From positions 79,135,369 to 79,199,368 of the forward strand of contig JAVHZZ010000006.1 of the NCBI GenBank assembly GCA_036250195.1: DNA of 64,000 bases. The letters run 5' to 3'. This document shows positions 34,657 through 46,204 of the stretch, in pieces; position 1 is the first letter of the stretch, and each line of letters opens with the position of its first letter. The DNA comes from Mixophyes australis. Its lineage: Eukaryota > Chordata > Amphibia > Anura > Limnodynastidae. Position numbers and translations under genes: made by a program. The notes beneath the pieces were generated by a model. It did no database searches, had not been told where the DNA came from, and saw only the letters and a program-made list of their open reading frames with translations.

Positions 34657-35280
34657 GCAATGGGAGTGGTTTGCCCAAAATGAATGTGCGCTGCACACAT
34701 GGCATAGTTAGGAGATTAAAAGGAAATCTTTTGCCCATGAGTCTGAAAGGCCAAACTGTGAAGGTAGTGGCTGCTATAGCGCCCAACCTGCCGTATCCAA
34801 TTGTTCTGGGGCGAGACTTCCTACTCTATAAAGAGGTCCTCGGTGAGCAAATCCGGCCGGACATGCTGGCACTTGATTCAATGGTCGGAAGCCCGGTCTT
34901 AAATGATCTGCTAAAAACACCACAACGTCTGAACCTCAATCACTGGGAGCCGCCAAGCCGGAATACTTTTGTGGGGGTCACGGCAGATCTTTTACAGAAA
35001 ACTGGACGAACAGAATCAGCGTTGGCGGGTGATATCGCAGATGTGCCCACCTTACCTGTTGGTGACAATATAGACTGGTCTGACTATCCCGAACTGTTAC
35101 ATGTCCCAAACCTTGCACGTCAACAGAAAAATTATGTAACTTTAAAGCATATCTTTAATTTGGCTAGTAATATTGGGAATATACCAAAGCCTGTCAATTC
35201 GACAGACTATTGTGTGCCATCATATATTGTTAAAATTAATATGCTGTTTCATGTGACTACTATGAAAGGGAGAAAAGTAT
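34654..35280 (+). pseudogene. LTR-retrotransposon pol fragment (protease end)
   Basis: The open frame in this segment has the typical C-terminal end of a retropepsin-type aspartic protease (NLPYPIVLGRDFL at about 34784-34822), followed by linker-like sequence without a recognisable reverse transcriptase. The DTG catalytic triad, gag, RT and integrase are not seen. The frame stops at 35281-35283. Its upstream part is only the translated TA repeat. I read it as a decayed Gypsy-like or retroviral pol piece; it is not a functional gene. Whether it belonged with the solo LTR at 33116 cannot be told. Confidence 0.5.
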
Positions 35281-35484
35281 AACAGTTGGTAGTCCCACAC
35301 ATGTACCCTTAGTGCTAGAAGCTGCACACACGCAGGAGAGTGGCAGACACTTAGGGGAAGGAAAAATGAAGGCAAAAGTTCTACGCACTATTACTGGCCC
35401 GGAGTCTATGTGGCAGTAGGGATATGTGGCAATGGGAGTACTTTGCCACAGGCCTCTCAGAGTGGAATTAGCTATGGAGCTAAC

Positions 35485-35943
35485 CAGGGCCGCCATCAGG
35501 GGGGTACGGGGGGTACTGTTGTACCGGGCCCGGGCTCACCAGGGGGCCCGATACAACAGCTCAGCACAGACTTACCTGGGGCCCCGCCGCTGGTCTCCGC
35601 TATTCTGTCTTCAGCCTGGCTGTCACCGTGACAGTCAGGCACCACGATCCGATTGCAGGGGTGGAGGATTCATTCCCCCTGCGATCATGTGCTCTGCCTG
35701 TGACAGATCACATGATCGCAGGGGGAATGATTCCTCCACCCCTGCGATCGGATCGTGGTGCCTGACTGTCACGGTGACAGCCAGGCTGAAGACAGAATAG
35801 CGGAGACCAGCGGCGGGCCCCCAGGTAAGTATGAAAGTATGTGTTGCTCATGGGGGGGGGGGCGCTCATGAGGGGGGGGGGGCGCGCTCATGAGGGGGGG
35901 GGGGGGCCCGTACTGGGTCCGATTTTTTCTGAAGGTGGCCCTG
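35485..35943. mobile_element. non-autonomous hAT element, perfect 8-bp TSD
   Basis: The ends are CAGGGCCGCCATCAGG / GGTGGCCCTG, and GAGCTAAC is identical at 35477-35484 and 35944-35951. The interior holds a long palindrome (arms about 35625-35690 and 35705-35775, including CACGATCCGATTGCAGGGG and its mirror) and several poly-G runs near 35850-35908. It is a 459-bp sister of the element at 16300. Confidence 0.95.
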
Positions 35944-36502
35944 GAGCTAACAGTCTGCAGGTAAAAGGCTGCAAACCAAGTTATATACAGGTGTAGCAAT
36001 GTGCTTAAGTTCAGTTATGTACAGGTCTGAGACATGTGATAAAGTAAATGTAAAATGTGATTTACTTACATGCTTTAACGTGTTTGTATCCACAGCTAGC
36101 AGCAGAGCTGATAGGGGTGGCTGTACTGAATAGGCATTACAGAGCACCTGATGAGACTTCCTTTAAAGATAAGGTGGGAGTGTCGCCTGTCAGTCACCCA
36201 AACCTGTGGGAGGAGACCTGTGTATTTAACCTTGAGTTGTGCTCTTGTTAGATGTGACTGATGCTGAACTAGTTGGCCAGTTATGAGGAAGCTGAACTAT
36301 GTCTAGTTAGCATTAGGGTCACCAGGAGGTGCAAGCAAAAGGTATTGCTTGCTGGTGTCATCCGGACAAGAAGAATTGCCATTTATTGTGATGAAAACAA
36401 TAAACATCTTTGATTTACAACAAGAAGTTCTCCGTGTGGCTGATAACTGCTGGGTGTTCTTGAAACAGAGGTGTCAAAAGTGCTATAAGGGTGTGTTTTG
36501 TT

Positions 36503-36507
<5 letters not shown>

Positions 36508-36547
<40 letters not shown>
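36508..36547. repeat. TA microsatellite
   Basis: About 20 TA dinucleotides in a row, next to a V-SINE head fragment. Confidence 0.95.
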
Positions 36548-36550
<3 letters not shown>

Positions 36551-36571
36551 AATATACATATATACATGACC

Positions 36572-36619
36572 CAGAGCAGTAAGGTAGCAATGCTAACCAC
36601 TGTGCCACCATGCTGCCCA
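36572..36619 (-). mobile_element. V-SINE head fragment
   Basis: GCAATGCTAACCACTGTGCC and CCATGCTGCCC are the inverse of the V-SINE tRNA-like head (GGGCAGCA...GTGGTTAGCA). Core and tail are missing. Confidence 0.6.
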
Positions 36620-37979
36620 GATTTCTGTGACCAAAAAGCAGTGAGGCTGTATGATTTAGGAGAATGTATGGCGCAAAATGTCACAATTTCCAAATTGGTA
36701 ATGTTGAGAGGGGTGGGAACGAGTGGCATCTCAGAGGTATTTGTGTCCAGTTGCGGAGCTATGGCCAATGCAAGCAGTGCAGTCACTCCTGTGCCCTCAG
36801 AAAAGCAGAATGTTGGGCTCTTGTGATTGTCAAGACTTCATCTATGCAGTAAATCCCCGATTGGGGCTCTACTTCACATGACAGACCTGCACATGCTCAT
36901 AAGACCAGAGTGATGCCTCTTCAGAGCATGTGCTTGGCCGGATCAGCGCATGCTGCAAGCAGAGCGGGGACCTGGGAGCTTGAGCGTCATCACCAGACCC
37001 TCCCCAAAATGTTGTTGTTTGGGGTCCAGTGATGAAGTATTCTGTCCTTGTTTCTGTCTCATGCATCAGTGATGTTATGCTAGTGACTTGAAAGGAAGCA
37101 TTTGTCATAAATATCGGTCTAGTCCGAAAAATGGCTGCCTCCACTTTATGAAGCACTTCAAGAAAAACGAATGCAAAAAAATAACAAGCCAGCTGACATG
37201 GGTTAGCTACAGACAAAACATTTTCCTCACAATCATAACACACCAGTACTATGAATGCTAATAGTGACTACTTGCTCTAACGCAACTTGTATTTTAGGTT
37301 TATGGTACTTTAACATCCACATCACCAAACATCTGGGTGTAACATATACAAAAACGCAAATCTATGACTCCACTAAATTAATCGTGACTTGAAATAGCTC
37401 ACTTAACTGATGAAGAATGACTTTGTTACAGTAACACATTTTTTTAATTTCACAAAATAATCAAGAACGTGAAGTCATGTAATTATTATTACCAAAACCA
37501 CAAACTATGTTTCACAGACAGTAATCACCAGTACGATTGTGTTTCCGATTTGCTTTTTGCAAGCTTTCAGCAAAGTACAATTGTATCTTCTTATAGAATA
37601 CAGCAATCTAAATGTTGCATAGCTATAGATTACATCACACAGCTTCCAAATGTACATGGGGATGCTATGGCAATCAACATTTCACAACACAAGCTTGCTT
37701 AATGTTCCTTTATTACACATACTGCTTTTCATGTACCTTATGTTGAAGAAGGGTATGGAAATCTTAAAAGGCACACAGTTCTACTGTAACATGTCATTGA
37801 AAAGAACACATAATAATAAATGGGGGAACGTCCTGATCAGTAGGGTGTATAGACATGGGTGCTTATTTGGTGAATGGCTGGCAAAAAAATGAAACTTTTA
37901 TATCATAATTATAACATTATAACAAAACACTACTGGACCAAAACTTGGCAGTGGACATAAAGTGAGTTGATTGCCCACC

Positions 37980-39511
37980 AATGGTATTGGACACACCCTC
38001 TGCGCTTATCACCAACGACCTCCTCTCAGCCAAATCCAGGGGTCACTTTCCATACTTATCCTCCTCGACCTCTCTGTGGACTTTGACACTGTGGATCACC
38101 CCCTCCTTCTGCAAACTCTTCTCTCTCTTGGCCTCTCTGGTTCTGTCCACGCCTGGTTCTGCTCTTATCTCGCCAACCGCACCTTCTCTGTCTCCACATC
38201 TGGCTCTGCCTCCACCCCCTCCCCTCTCCCGGTTGGAGTCCCCCAGGGCTCTGTTCTCGGCCCCCTGCTATTCTCGCTCTACACTTCCTCACTCGGGACT
38301 CTCATCTCCTCCTACGGTCTTCAGTATCACCTCTATGCTGACGACATTCAGCTCTACGTATCTTCTCCTGATCTCTCTCTAGCACTCTCCTCTCTCGTGT
38401 ATCTGACTGCCTCTCTGCCATCTCCTCCTGGATGTCCTCGCGCTTTCTCAAAATTAATATCTCTAAAACTGAACTAATTGTCTTCCCTCCCCCCAGGCTC
38501 CCCTCTCACCACAACCTCTCTATCGTGGTTAATAATTCAACCATCTCCTCTATCACCCAGCTCCGTTGCCTGGGTGTCACCCTTGACTCCTCTCTCTCCT
38601 TTGTCCCCCACATGCAATCTCTAGCCCAAACCTGCCGCTTCCAGCTGCGTAACATTGCCCGCATCCGGCCCTTCCTCTCACAAGATGCCACCAAAACCAT
38701 CATACACGCTCTCATCATCTCCCGCCTCGACTACTGCAACCTTCTCCTTACTGGCCTCCCCCTCTCCCACCTTCGCTCTGTTCTCAATGCGGCTGCATCT
38801 TTCTCTCACGCTGCTCCTCCTCCGCCTCCCCTCTCTGCCTTGCCTTACACTGGCTCCCCTTCCCCTACAGGATCCTTTTCAAGCTCCTCACCACCACTTA
38901 CAAAGCCCTCTCCCAGTCTACTGCCCCCTATATCTCCAACCTCCTCACCATTCACACCCCTGCCCGCTCCCTGCGCTCGGCCAATGACCGTCGCCTCTCC
39001 TCCACTCTGATCACCTCTTCCCACTCCAGAATCCAAGACTTCTCCCGAGCTGCTCCCCTCCACTGGAACGACCTCCCTCGCTCCATCCGTCTCTCACCCA
39101 GTCTGTGCTCCTTCAAACGGGCACTCAAAACTCACCTGTTCCTCAAAGCCTACCAACAATCCACTTAACCCCTACCTTATTGCACCTTCGCAAACATCCT
39201 CCTCTCGTTCTCCCCTCTCTCCACCAGCCCCGCCTTTCTCTCCCTTACTTTAATGGCTCCCTCCCTGTGCCTGTTTGTCCACCCTCCCTTAGGATGTGAG
39301 CTCATATGAGCAGGGCCCCTCTCCCCTCCTGTCTCCATACCTGTTCTTCTACTCCATCTTCGCTCATATGTCTGCCCGGAGTTCTGAAGTATTGGTACTT
39401 TGTGTTTATTGCTCTGTACTATGTCACCCTGTATGGTCTCCTGTTTGTATTATGTACGGCGCTGCAGAAACCTTGTGGCGCCTAACAAATAAATGATAAT
39501 AATAATAATAA
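37980..39511 (+). mobile_element. L2-clade LINE, best-preserved copy
   Basis: Encodes most of a reverse transcriptase in three frames. About 38050-38430 carries [31 protein letters not shown] and the catalytic YADDIQLY. A shift near 38430 leads to [25 protein letters not shown] and ALIISRLDYCNLLLTGLP (to about 38800). A second shift leads to LHWLPFPYRILFKLL, RLSSTLITSSHSRIQDF and THLFLKAYQQST, ending at the TAA at 39166-39168. The 3' UTR ends CGCTGCAGAAACCTTGTGGCG with an (AAT)n tail. The endonuclease is missing (5' truncation) and the frameshifts kill it, but the body is little decayed. Confidence 0.93.
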
Positions 39512-40325
39512 TACTTCAGCCCTAAATGGGCCTCTGTCTTCTTTAGCATTGGCTTATTTACAGCGCTGATATCAGCAGTAGGTAATACCTCTCTTTACAA
39601 GGAGTGATTCTTTCTCTTGGGTATTCCATGGGGGGAAGAAGCCATTACCCCACCAGAAATTCAGTGGTGAATGCCGATTTAAAATACATTTGAGGTCAGG
39701 GGGCTGGATTTTAAGGTTGCAATTTCCTGTCCTATGCATGGCAAGGGGAGATTATTATTGATCTTTATAGTGACTGAGATTGTCTGTACTGACAATTTCC
39801 TTAACATATGACTGACGGACATGAATACGTCTCCAGTGTTCATGTTCCTTCAAATGAGAAGTTGTAAGTGTGTACTGACAGTGCCATTTGTTATAAAGGT
39901 CAGTGATCTCTATTGTAACAGCCATTGAAGCTGCAGTGACCAGAACTGGAACACAAAGTATCAGGGGCGAGTGTCCCTGAATCTACCCACAAGTGAAGGC
40001 ATCTAATGCTTCCATGCTGGGATTGCTAGGTTTTTAAAAGTGGATACATATATTATATGTGTGCTGTAGTGAATTTAGTTAAAATGGCCACTAAATGTGT
40101 ACATCCTCTTTCTGGGCATGATTAAGATAACCAAGATTACGCTACGCAAATTGGTGGACGTCCCGATCAGCATCAGCTCTGTATTATACTTTTTTATTCT
40201 GGTCTGCATTCTCCCCAATGCAGAAACAACACAGGAGAACCGCCTGTGTGCATGCATTATTACAGAGCACGCATGTATCCAAGGGAGAACTACAAACTAC
40301 CTGTTGTGTCAATGGCCTAAGATCA

Positions 40326-40438
40326 TTATTATACTTTATATATCGCCAACATATTACGCAGTCCCACTGGAGTTTACATCTGAATTCTCTGCTACACAGG
40401 CACACTATGGTCAGTTTTATCAGAAGCCAATTTACCTT
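40326..40438 (-). mobile_element. V-SINE tail fragment, diverged
   Basis: TTATATATCGCCAACATATTACGCAGTCC and AAGCCAATTTACCTT echo the inverse of the V-SINE tail and core boundary (TATAGCGCC...GCAGCGC, then CAATTAACCTA). Heavily mutated. Confidence 0.45.
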
Positions 40439-41046
40439 GAGGAAACCAATGCAAACATTCAAACCAAACAGACAGTGCTCTGGTTGAAATGGAACCCATG
40501 GGCCTAACGCTTCAAGGCTGTACTGCTAATCACGGTGTCTCCTCAGGAGCTGCATGGTGAATATAGCAATAACTGATCCCTATGGGGAACTTATCTAATC
40601 ACACAGAATTCATAGTGATTTATGGAGCATAAATGAAAAAAAGAAAATGAGCAATTATAGTCTGGTCCAGAGTTTACCAGGAATGCCATATTCTGTAGAT
40701 GCGTTCTCCAAAAGGATCACTGATTCTTATACCAAATATCAAGCTCCATAACAGTTGCATGGGCTGTTATATATATTCTCTTTCACTCATGTGAACTAAT
40801 TACATTAAAGCATACAAATGTCATGTGTTTAAATGTCTTCATGAATAAACCTGTAGTTTCTGTGTGTCTAATTTTAAATACTTTGCAATATAAACATCAT
40901 AACACCGATTCTGAAAATACAGTTTCATTAGTTATTAGGAAATCCTCATAACAACACGCCCACAGCCTGTGACAGTCACATATTTGTTTGCTTTCTCAGG
41001 CAAAGGATTGTGGGAGCTAGGTGTGTGCTTGTAAGGGGAGGTGAAG

Positions 41047-41166
41047 ATGTTGCAGCCAAACTATATCTCAGCACCATACATGGATATGAAAGCAGCTCCT
41101 GGCTCAGGTGACCACACCTCACCTCCAGTCCCTGATTTCATCCTCAGAGAAATGACTCAGAGCTGA
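41047..41166 (+). CDS. 39-codon ORF, possible exon or small protein (weak)
   Basis: The ORF runs from ATG to TGA and translates to a peptide starting MLQPNYISAPYMDMKAAPGS. The start has an A at -3, as in a good initiation context. Upstream, TTTGCTTTCTCAG at 40988-41000 looks like a splice acceptor. CAGGTGACC at 41105-41113 could act as a weak donor inside the frame, giving an exon of about 105 nt. I do not recognise the peptide in any family. The surroundings look single-copy, with a FOX-like TATTTGTTTGC and an AP-1-like TGACTCA. Coding status is a guess; chance is the default explanation. Confidence 0.15.
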   Translation: MLQPNYISAPYMDMKAAPGSGDHTSPPVPDFILREMTQS

Positions 41167-42310
41167 CAGCTGAAGTGGAACAGCTCAGGTTTAACCCTCA
41201 AGGCAACCAGGCAGTTATTACCTGCCCGTCATAAACTGGTTACTGGAATTCAGAGCAGACCCCTGATAAATGGGCAAGCCCAGGTTACCTCCTACAGTTT
41301 GTGCAATCGTAGAGATAACATTGCAGCTTAGTGTGGTTTGTTTAAGCAACTCGGTGAGATATTAACAGTTACACAGACATCTTTATGAGGAATGACCTGG
41401 TTAGCAGAAATATTCCTCTGCAAAAATGATGGCAAGTAGTCATACAGAAATCTGAAATATAAACATAGAACACAAATAATAACCTGTGCTGGTGTGGAAG
41501 TATTAGGTTGTCCATGTCTCTAAAACGTACACAGATCCTTTGCAATATATGTACTAATAGTGAGGTTTTCTCTACTACAACATCTGTTCCTATTAATAAT
41601 TTCTTATAGGACTGTTGCGCCTACATATTCTACTTTGATATGAATCACTGGTTGAGCACAGTAAGAGAGATAGGTCAATCTCTAGAGGGGGTTAACTAAG
41701 AAACAAATATTGTCTATGTAATATACTATCAGATAGTCCTGGTTGTTCTAGGAATCTCCAGCCTTCAACTATCTATTATCAGTATGAAGAATGCAGGTTT
41801 TACTGCAGGGCAAACATGCTGCTGTCTGTTGAGGCTTGCAAATCATTTCAGAATAGTCTTGTTCATTTCAGGGCTACATTGTGCCTTTCCATCAATGTCA
41901 TGAAATAATAGTCTTTTGTTAGAAAACACATTTGATATTAAGTTCCAATGAATTGTCCACTTTTGGGCAACCCCCACTTAATATAACCAACCTCTATATA
42001 GCATTTCTCTAGATTCTCTGTGATATCCCCCCTCTGCCAATTACCTGAAGCCAATCTCAATGTGAATTATTAAGGAAGCTATCCACCGCTTCCATACCCT
42101 AAATAGTAGGTAAGGTTTATCTTGGAACACTGCCATTACCAAAATAAGCCTGACAAATCATTGCATTCTTTAGTAATAATACTTGGAGGATGTTTAAAGT
42201 TTTCCAGACTGTCATAGTGATGACTATGTGATTGGGTGGCTGCAATACCTGTTTGATCAGGTTGTCTTGACAATACAGTCCTACTCCATTATTATTTGGT
42301 GATTTATAAT

Positions 42311-42385
42311 TATTATTAGCCTTTATTTATAGGGCGACAAAGATTATCCTCAGCGCTGCACAGAGGGCAAACAGTAATAAATAAT
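42311..42385 (-). mobile_element. SINE/LINE tail fragment
   Basis: TTATTATTAGCCTTTATTTATAGGGCGACAAAG and CAGCGCTGCACAGAG are a diverged inverse of the V-SINE/L2 tail. Confidence 0.45.
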
Positions 42386-43383
42386 AAAATATCTAACAAA
42401 ATGCTGTCTTTTAGTTTGTATGTTAATTTTCTTTAGCACCAGTACACTAATAATTCAGTCAGTAACCATGACACGATGACACAATGTGGTTCACTGAGAC
42501 AGTACTGTGTATTACCTGTGTGGATGCTCTGGATCAGCAGCAAAGTGTCCCTGGAAATTATTTTATAATGTTGTCAACTATGCTTTCCTATATTTTGTAT
42601 GGTTGAGGAGTAGATGAGAGTAAATGTGCATTGAACTGTACATGCCATGTTTAATTATTGAGGAAAACAGGTGTTCCATGTAAGCAGCTGAGTCATAGTT
42701 GTACCTTTCTCACAGGACTGCCAGGCACCCTGATGGTTGAGTGCCCATGTACAAGGTACTGTACTTCTTCTGGACTAAAGAAGATGGCTGATCTCATAAA
42801 CATTGGAGAGTGAAGGCAGAGTACATGTGCTGTGCGGATTCGTGAATGGTTTTGACATCCACAGGAAGCAGCATACATAGATTTGCTAACCTTTCTAATG
42901 ACAACTAGATCAGAGCAAAGTTTTTATCCGATTTATACATCAAATTTCCTGTGTTTCTCATATAAAGTATGTGTAAAGATCATAAGCAGGAAACACTTAC
43001 AAGTCCAATATAAATATAACAATTTATTGACACCGAGATTAAAAAAAGTACCTCCCAATAACTGATAAGAAATATAACCCGCTGAGAACACTCTTTTACC
43101 TAGTTTGTATGGTTTTCCAGACCAAATTGATACAATAATTAAATTGAGGGCTTCCACCTTGTCATATAACACATGGCTGAGGCTAATGATATTGTATTAG
43201 ATGCCAAAGTGCTGATATCAGTACTGGTAGGAAAGAAATTAATTAAACCATATAAATGTGTTTTGTTCTGGTGGGAGCTGCCAAACATTGTATTCTACAG
43301 GAACCATGCCAAAGACACAGGGAATGCGTCTGGGTAGGTTATATGAACAGACAATACATTCCAGAATCAACTCTAAGATGATG

Positions 43384-43704
43384 ATGATGATCATCATCAT
43401 CATTTATATAGCGCCAATAATTCCGCAGCGCTGTACAGAGAACTCATTCACATCAGTTCCTGCACCAATAGAGCTTACAGTCTAAATTCGCTCACACACA
43501 CAGACTAGGGTCAATTTAATAGCAGTCAATTAACCTACTAGTATGTTTTTGGATTGTGGGAGGAAACCGGAGCACCTGAAGGAAACGCATGCAAACACAG
43601 GGAGAACATACTAACTACTCACAGATAAGGCCATGGTCAGGAATCAAACTCATGACCCCAATGCTGTGAAGTAGAAGTGCTAACCAGTAAACCACATTGC
43701 TGCC
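43384..43704 (-). mobile_element. V-SINE, full length, with 11-bp TSD
   Basis: Read on the minus strand it starts with the tRNA-like head (GGGCAGCAATGTGG...), continues with the V-domain (GTGCTCCGGTTTCCTCCCAC) and ends in GGCGCTATATAAATGAT repeats. CTAAGATGATG flanks it at 43373-43383 and 43705-43715. Together with 7321 it defines the family in this genome. Confidence 0.92.
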
Positions 43705-44760
43705 CTAAGATGATGGTCCCATGTTACATGATAAATACAATGTTCTGTTAATCATTGGAAAGGGGAGTGTGAAGGGATAGCCTTATTATACCACCCCAGT
43801 TTTTGGAGTTTTACTGCTCCTACTGCTGTCGTTTGGCCAAGCCAGCCACTCACCAACTATGTCAACTGCACACCAATGTGGAGTCCCCAGTTGTAGGAAG
43901 GTAATTATTGACACCACCAGGCTCCTTCACCGGCATCTAGAAATGCTCATGCTTATTAGGCAATAAGCAGCTGCTGCAGCACTTTATGCTGGTTGCTTTG
44001 GCTGAATCCTTCCCGACGGCCTACTCTGGGTCAGGACTGCTGAGTAGCTGGCAGACCAGGGATTGAGGAATGCATGGCACTGTGCAGGATAGCCATCGGA
44101 TGGGTTAATGTGTGAGCTTTAATCTGTTGGTCATAGGAACACAGCAGTGCAGGGACAGGCATTTCCGCAGGTACAAGCAGCATCTAATATTAATGTACGG
44201 GCTCAATTATAAGAGCTGGACCCAGTACATGCACATAAAAAACATGAATGTACACTTTAAATGGGCTACAAGCCCTCCTTTTACTACCCAATCAGGGCTG
44301 ACCCCTTACCTGTCCACGGGGGCCAGGAGCTGGGGAACATCTGTCCCCCGAACCCATAGTAGGCTACCTTGGGCTGGGTCACTGCATCTTTTTTCCCTTT
44401 ATAATATTCCTAATAGGCTGCTGAGTCTTGCCCCCCCAGGTTAAAATCTGCCAGCCCTCCCCTGACGGGGGTTAGCCTGGACATTTTACATTAACTAGAG
44501 TGGTGAAGGGGTCGTCCGTTCTATTGTCTGCGTGCAGCATATGCTGGGGGGGCTCAGCCAGCTCTCAGCTCTGGCACTCTACTTGGCTGGGAGATCTAAT
44601 CTTTAGGTCTGATTCCCAGTTTACATTGCTTTGTCACTGGCACCATTTATAAGCTGAATTTGGCTTTCAGGGACACTATGCCTCTGAACTGGTCTATCGA
44701 AGCATGTTGCATACAATGTTGTCTAGGTAGATCCTGCAGAAGTACAGTCCCCATTTTGTT

Positions 44761-45051
44761 TTTTTTTGTTTTTTAAACTAAAGTTTTTTATTGAGGTTTT
44801 TAGACAACAAAAAATAAAAAGCAGACAATAATATAATCTTTAATCTAATTAACCCACCTATCTAAACTAGTAACTATAAACAGTTTAAGTTGGTGTCGTG
44901 TGAACCAGTCAGATGGCCATCGTTAGCGGAGGGGAGGGTTTCTGGAGACCCAGAAACCCCCCCTGCGTGCACCCCTGATTCTACCATATAATATATTACC
45001 AAGAGGATAGTATCAAACATGAGTGTTGAAAGGATCTCATCTCAAAGTTAA
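44761..45051 (-). mobile_element. short L1 3' end insertion, with TSD
   Basis: A T-rich left end and TTTTTTATTGAGGTTTTTAG (the inverse of CTCAATAAAAAAC) match the 3' end of the L1 at 13037. Host CCCATTTTGTT is duplicated at 44750-44760 and 45052-45062. A hAT-like end (GGAGGGGAGGGTTTCTGG...GCGTGCACCCCTG, 44931-44978) is nested inside. Confidence 0.8.
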
Positions 45052-45062
45052 CCCATTTTGTT

Positions 45063-46159
45063 GTTTACTGAATTCATAACATGTTTTACTTTTTAAATAC
45101 TCCTCTTTAATACATATTAACTTATAACGCCCGGAGATGAAGAAATACATAGTAAGAATTGAATGTAATGAGTTATTTTATTGTGCAGTTTGTCAATATA
45201 AAAATAGGGGTATATCTAGGGTCAAATCTGCAAAGCCTGGACTATCCCAGAAAATTAGGAACAGATAGCGACTATGCGCCCAGCCGTCTACAGAACTAGG
45301 TGGGTCTCCATCCTATGAATATTAAATTGTACAATTACAGTTGTTGACTACAAAAGTGATTTAGTAATATTTAGAGAAATTAAACTATTATAAATAAAAA
45401 GAGAGGTTAGATGGTCAGTTAGCAATGCCAGCTGCTTGTATCTTACAGACCCAAAAATGTGACTTACTGCCAATGTTATTAATAAGGCAGAGACATAACA
45501 TAGATAGGAAGGCTTTGTTTCAGAAAACATTGCAGGTGTATTGTCAGCGATTTCAGCTCTGCACCCAGGAAGGGTCACAGTATGGGAGACAATCTGCTGG
45601 TGAGCAGATGCCATTTACTATGTCACTGGAGAAAAACCATTCCTGGTAGCACAAGACTGTGGCTCAGACTCTGAACTACTTTCTCCCTTGTGTGTTGCTG
45701 CTAGAAGACAATGGATACAAGTACTGTGTATGACAATTACTCCCATTTCGTGCCCCACATATCATCTGTGTGACACTGTACTGTCCCTGGCAGGAGTATT
45801 ACTTGAATGTTAACTAGGTGGGACCCCAAGTGTCAGCGCATCACTTTTCTGGGACACCAAAAGAATCGGTTCCCTATAAGATGTATATGGCATTGGTACG
45901 GTGTGTGTTTATTGCTGTATGTCCCTTCCATACAATGAATATTTTTTCCAGGCTGGAAGATCTGTACTTGTCTCACTTAGATGGAGCAGCTTTAAAAAGA
46001 TCCACGTTCATCATTAATGTCATGTTAACACTACTGTATCTCAGTATAAGGAGAAAAATGTATTAGCAACTTAACACATTGCTGCATAAAAGGTATATGA
46101 CCTGAATAACCTTTGTACTTTCTCTCTGAAAGAATTATAGGCTGGGTTTAATGTTTACC

Positions 46160-46204
<45 letters not shown>

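Larger units (their letters stand above)
35952..37979. other. gene-free stretch with SINE scrap and TA repeat
   Basis: Contains a TA microsatellite at 36508-36547 and a V-SINE head fragment (36572-36619). The rest, including overlapping frames at 36869-37243 and 37469-37892, shows no recognisable domain. Confidence 0.45.
39512..43372. other. mostly unique stretch with two tail scraps
   Basis: Holds V-SINE or L2 tail remnants at 40326-40438 and 42311-42385. Otherwise it appears non-repetitive, with the short ORF at 41047 and nearby motif cluster described separately. No annotated gene can be supported. Confidence 0.45.

Noticed and set aside
37981..38382. Second long + frame overlapping the L2 LINE
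   Set aside because: Shadow frame of the LINE; the reverse transcriptase motifs are in the other frame.
21192..42491. Shared motif ATGACACGATGACACAATGT at about 21194 and 42468
   Set aside because: About 20 bases shared by the hAT-like element and one other site; no ends or duplication at the second site, so probably a small remnant or chance.
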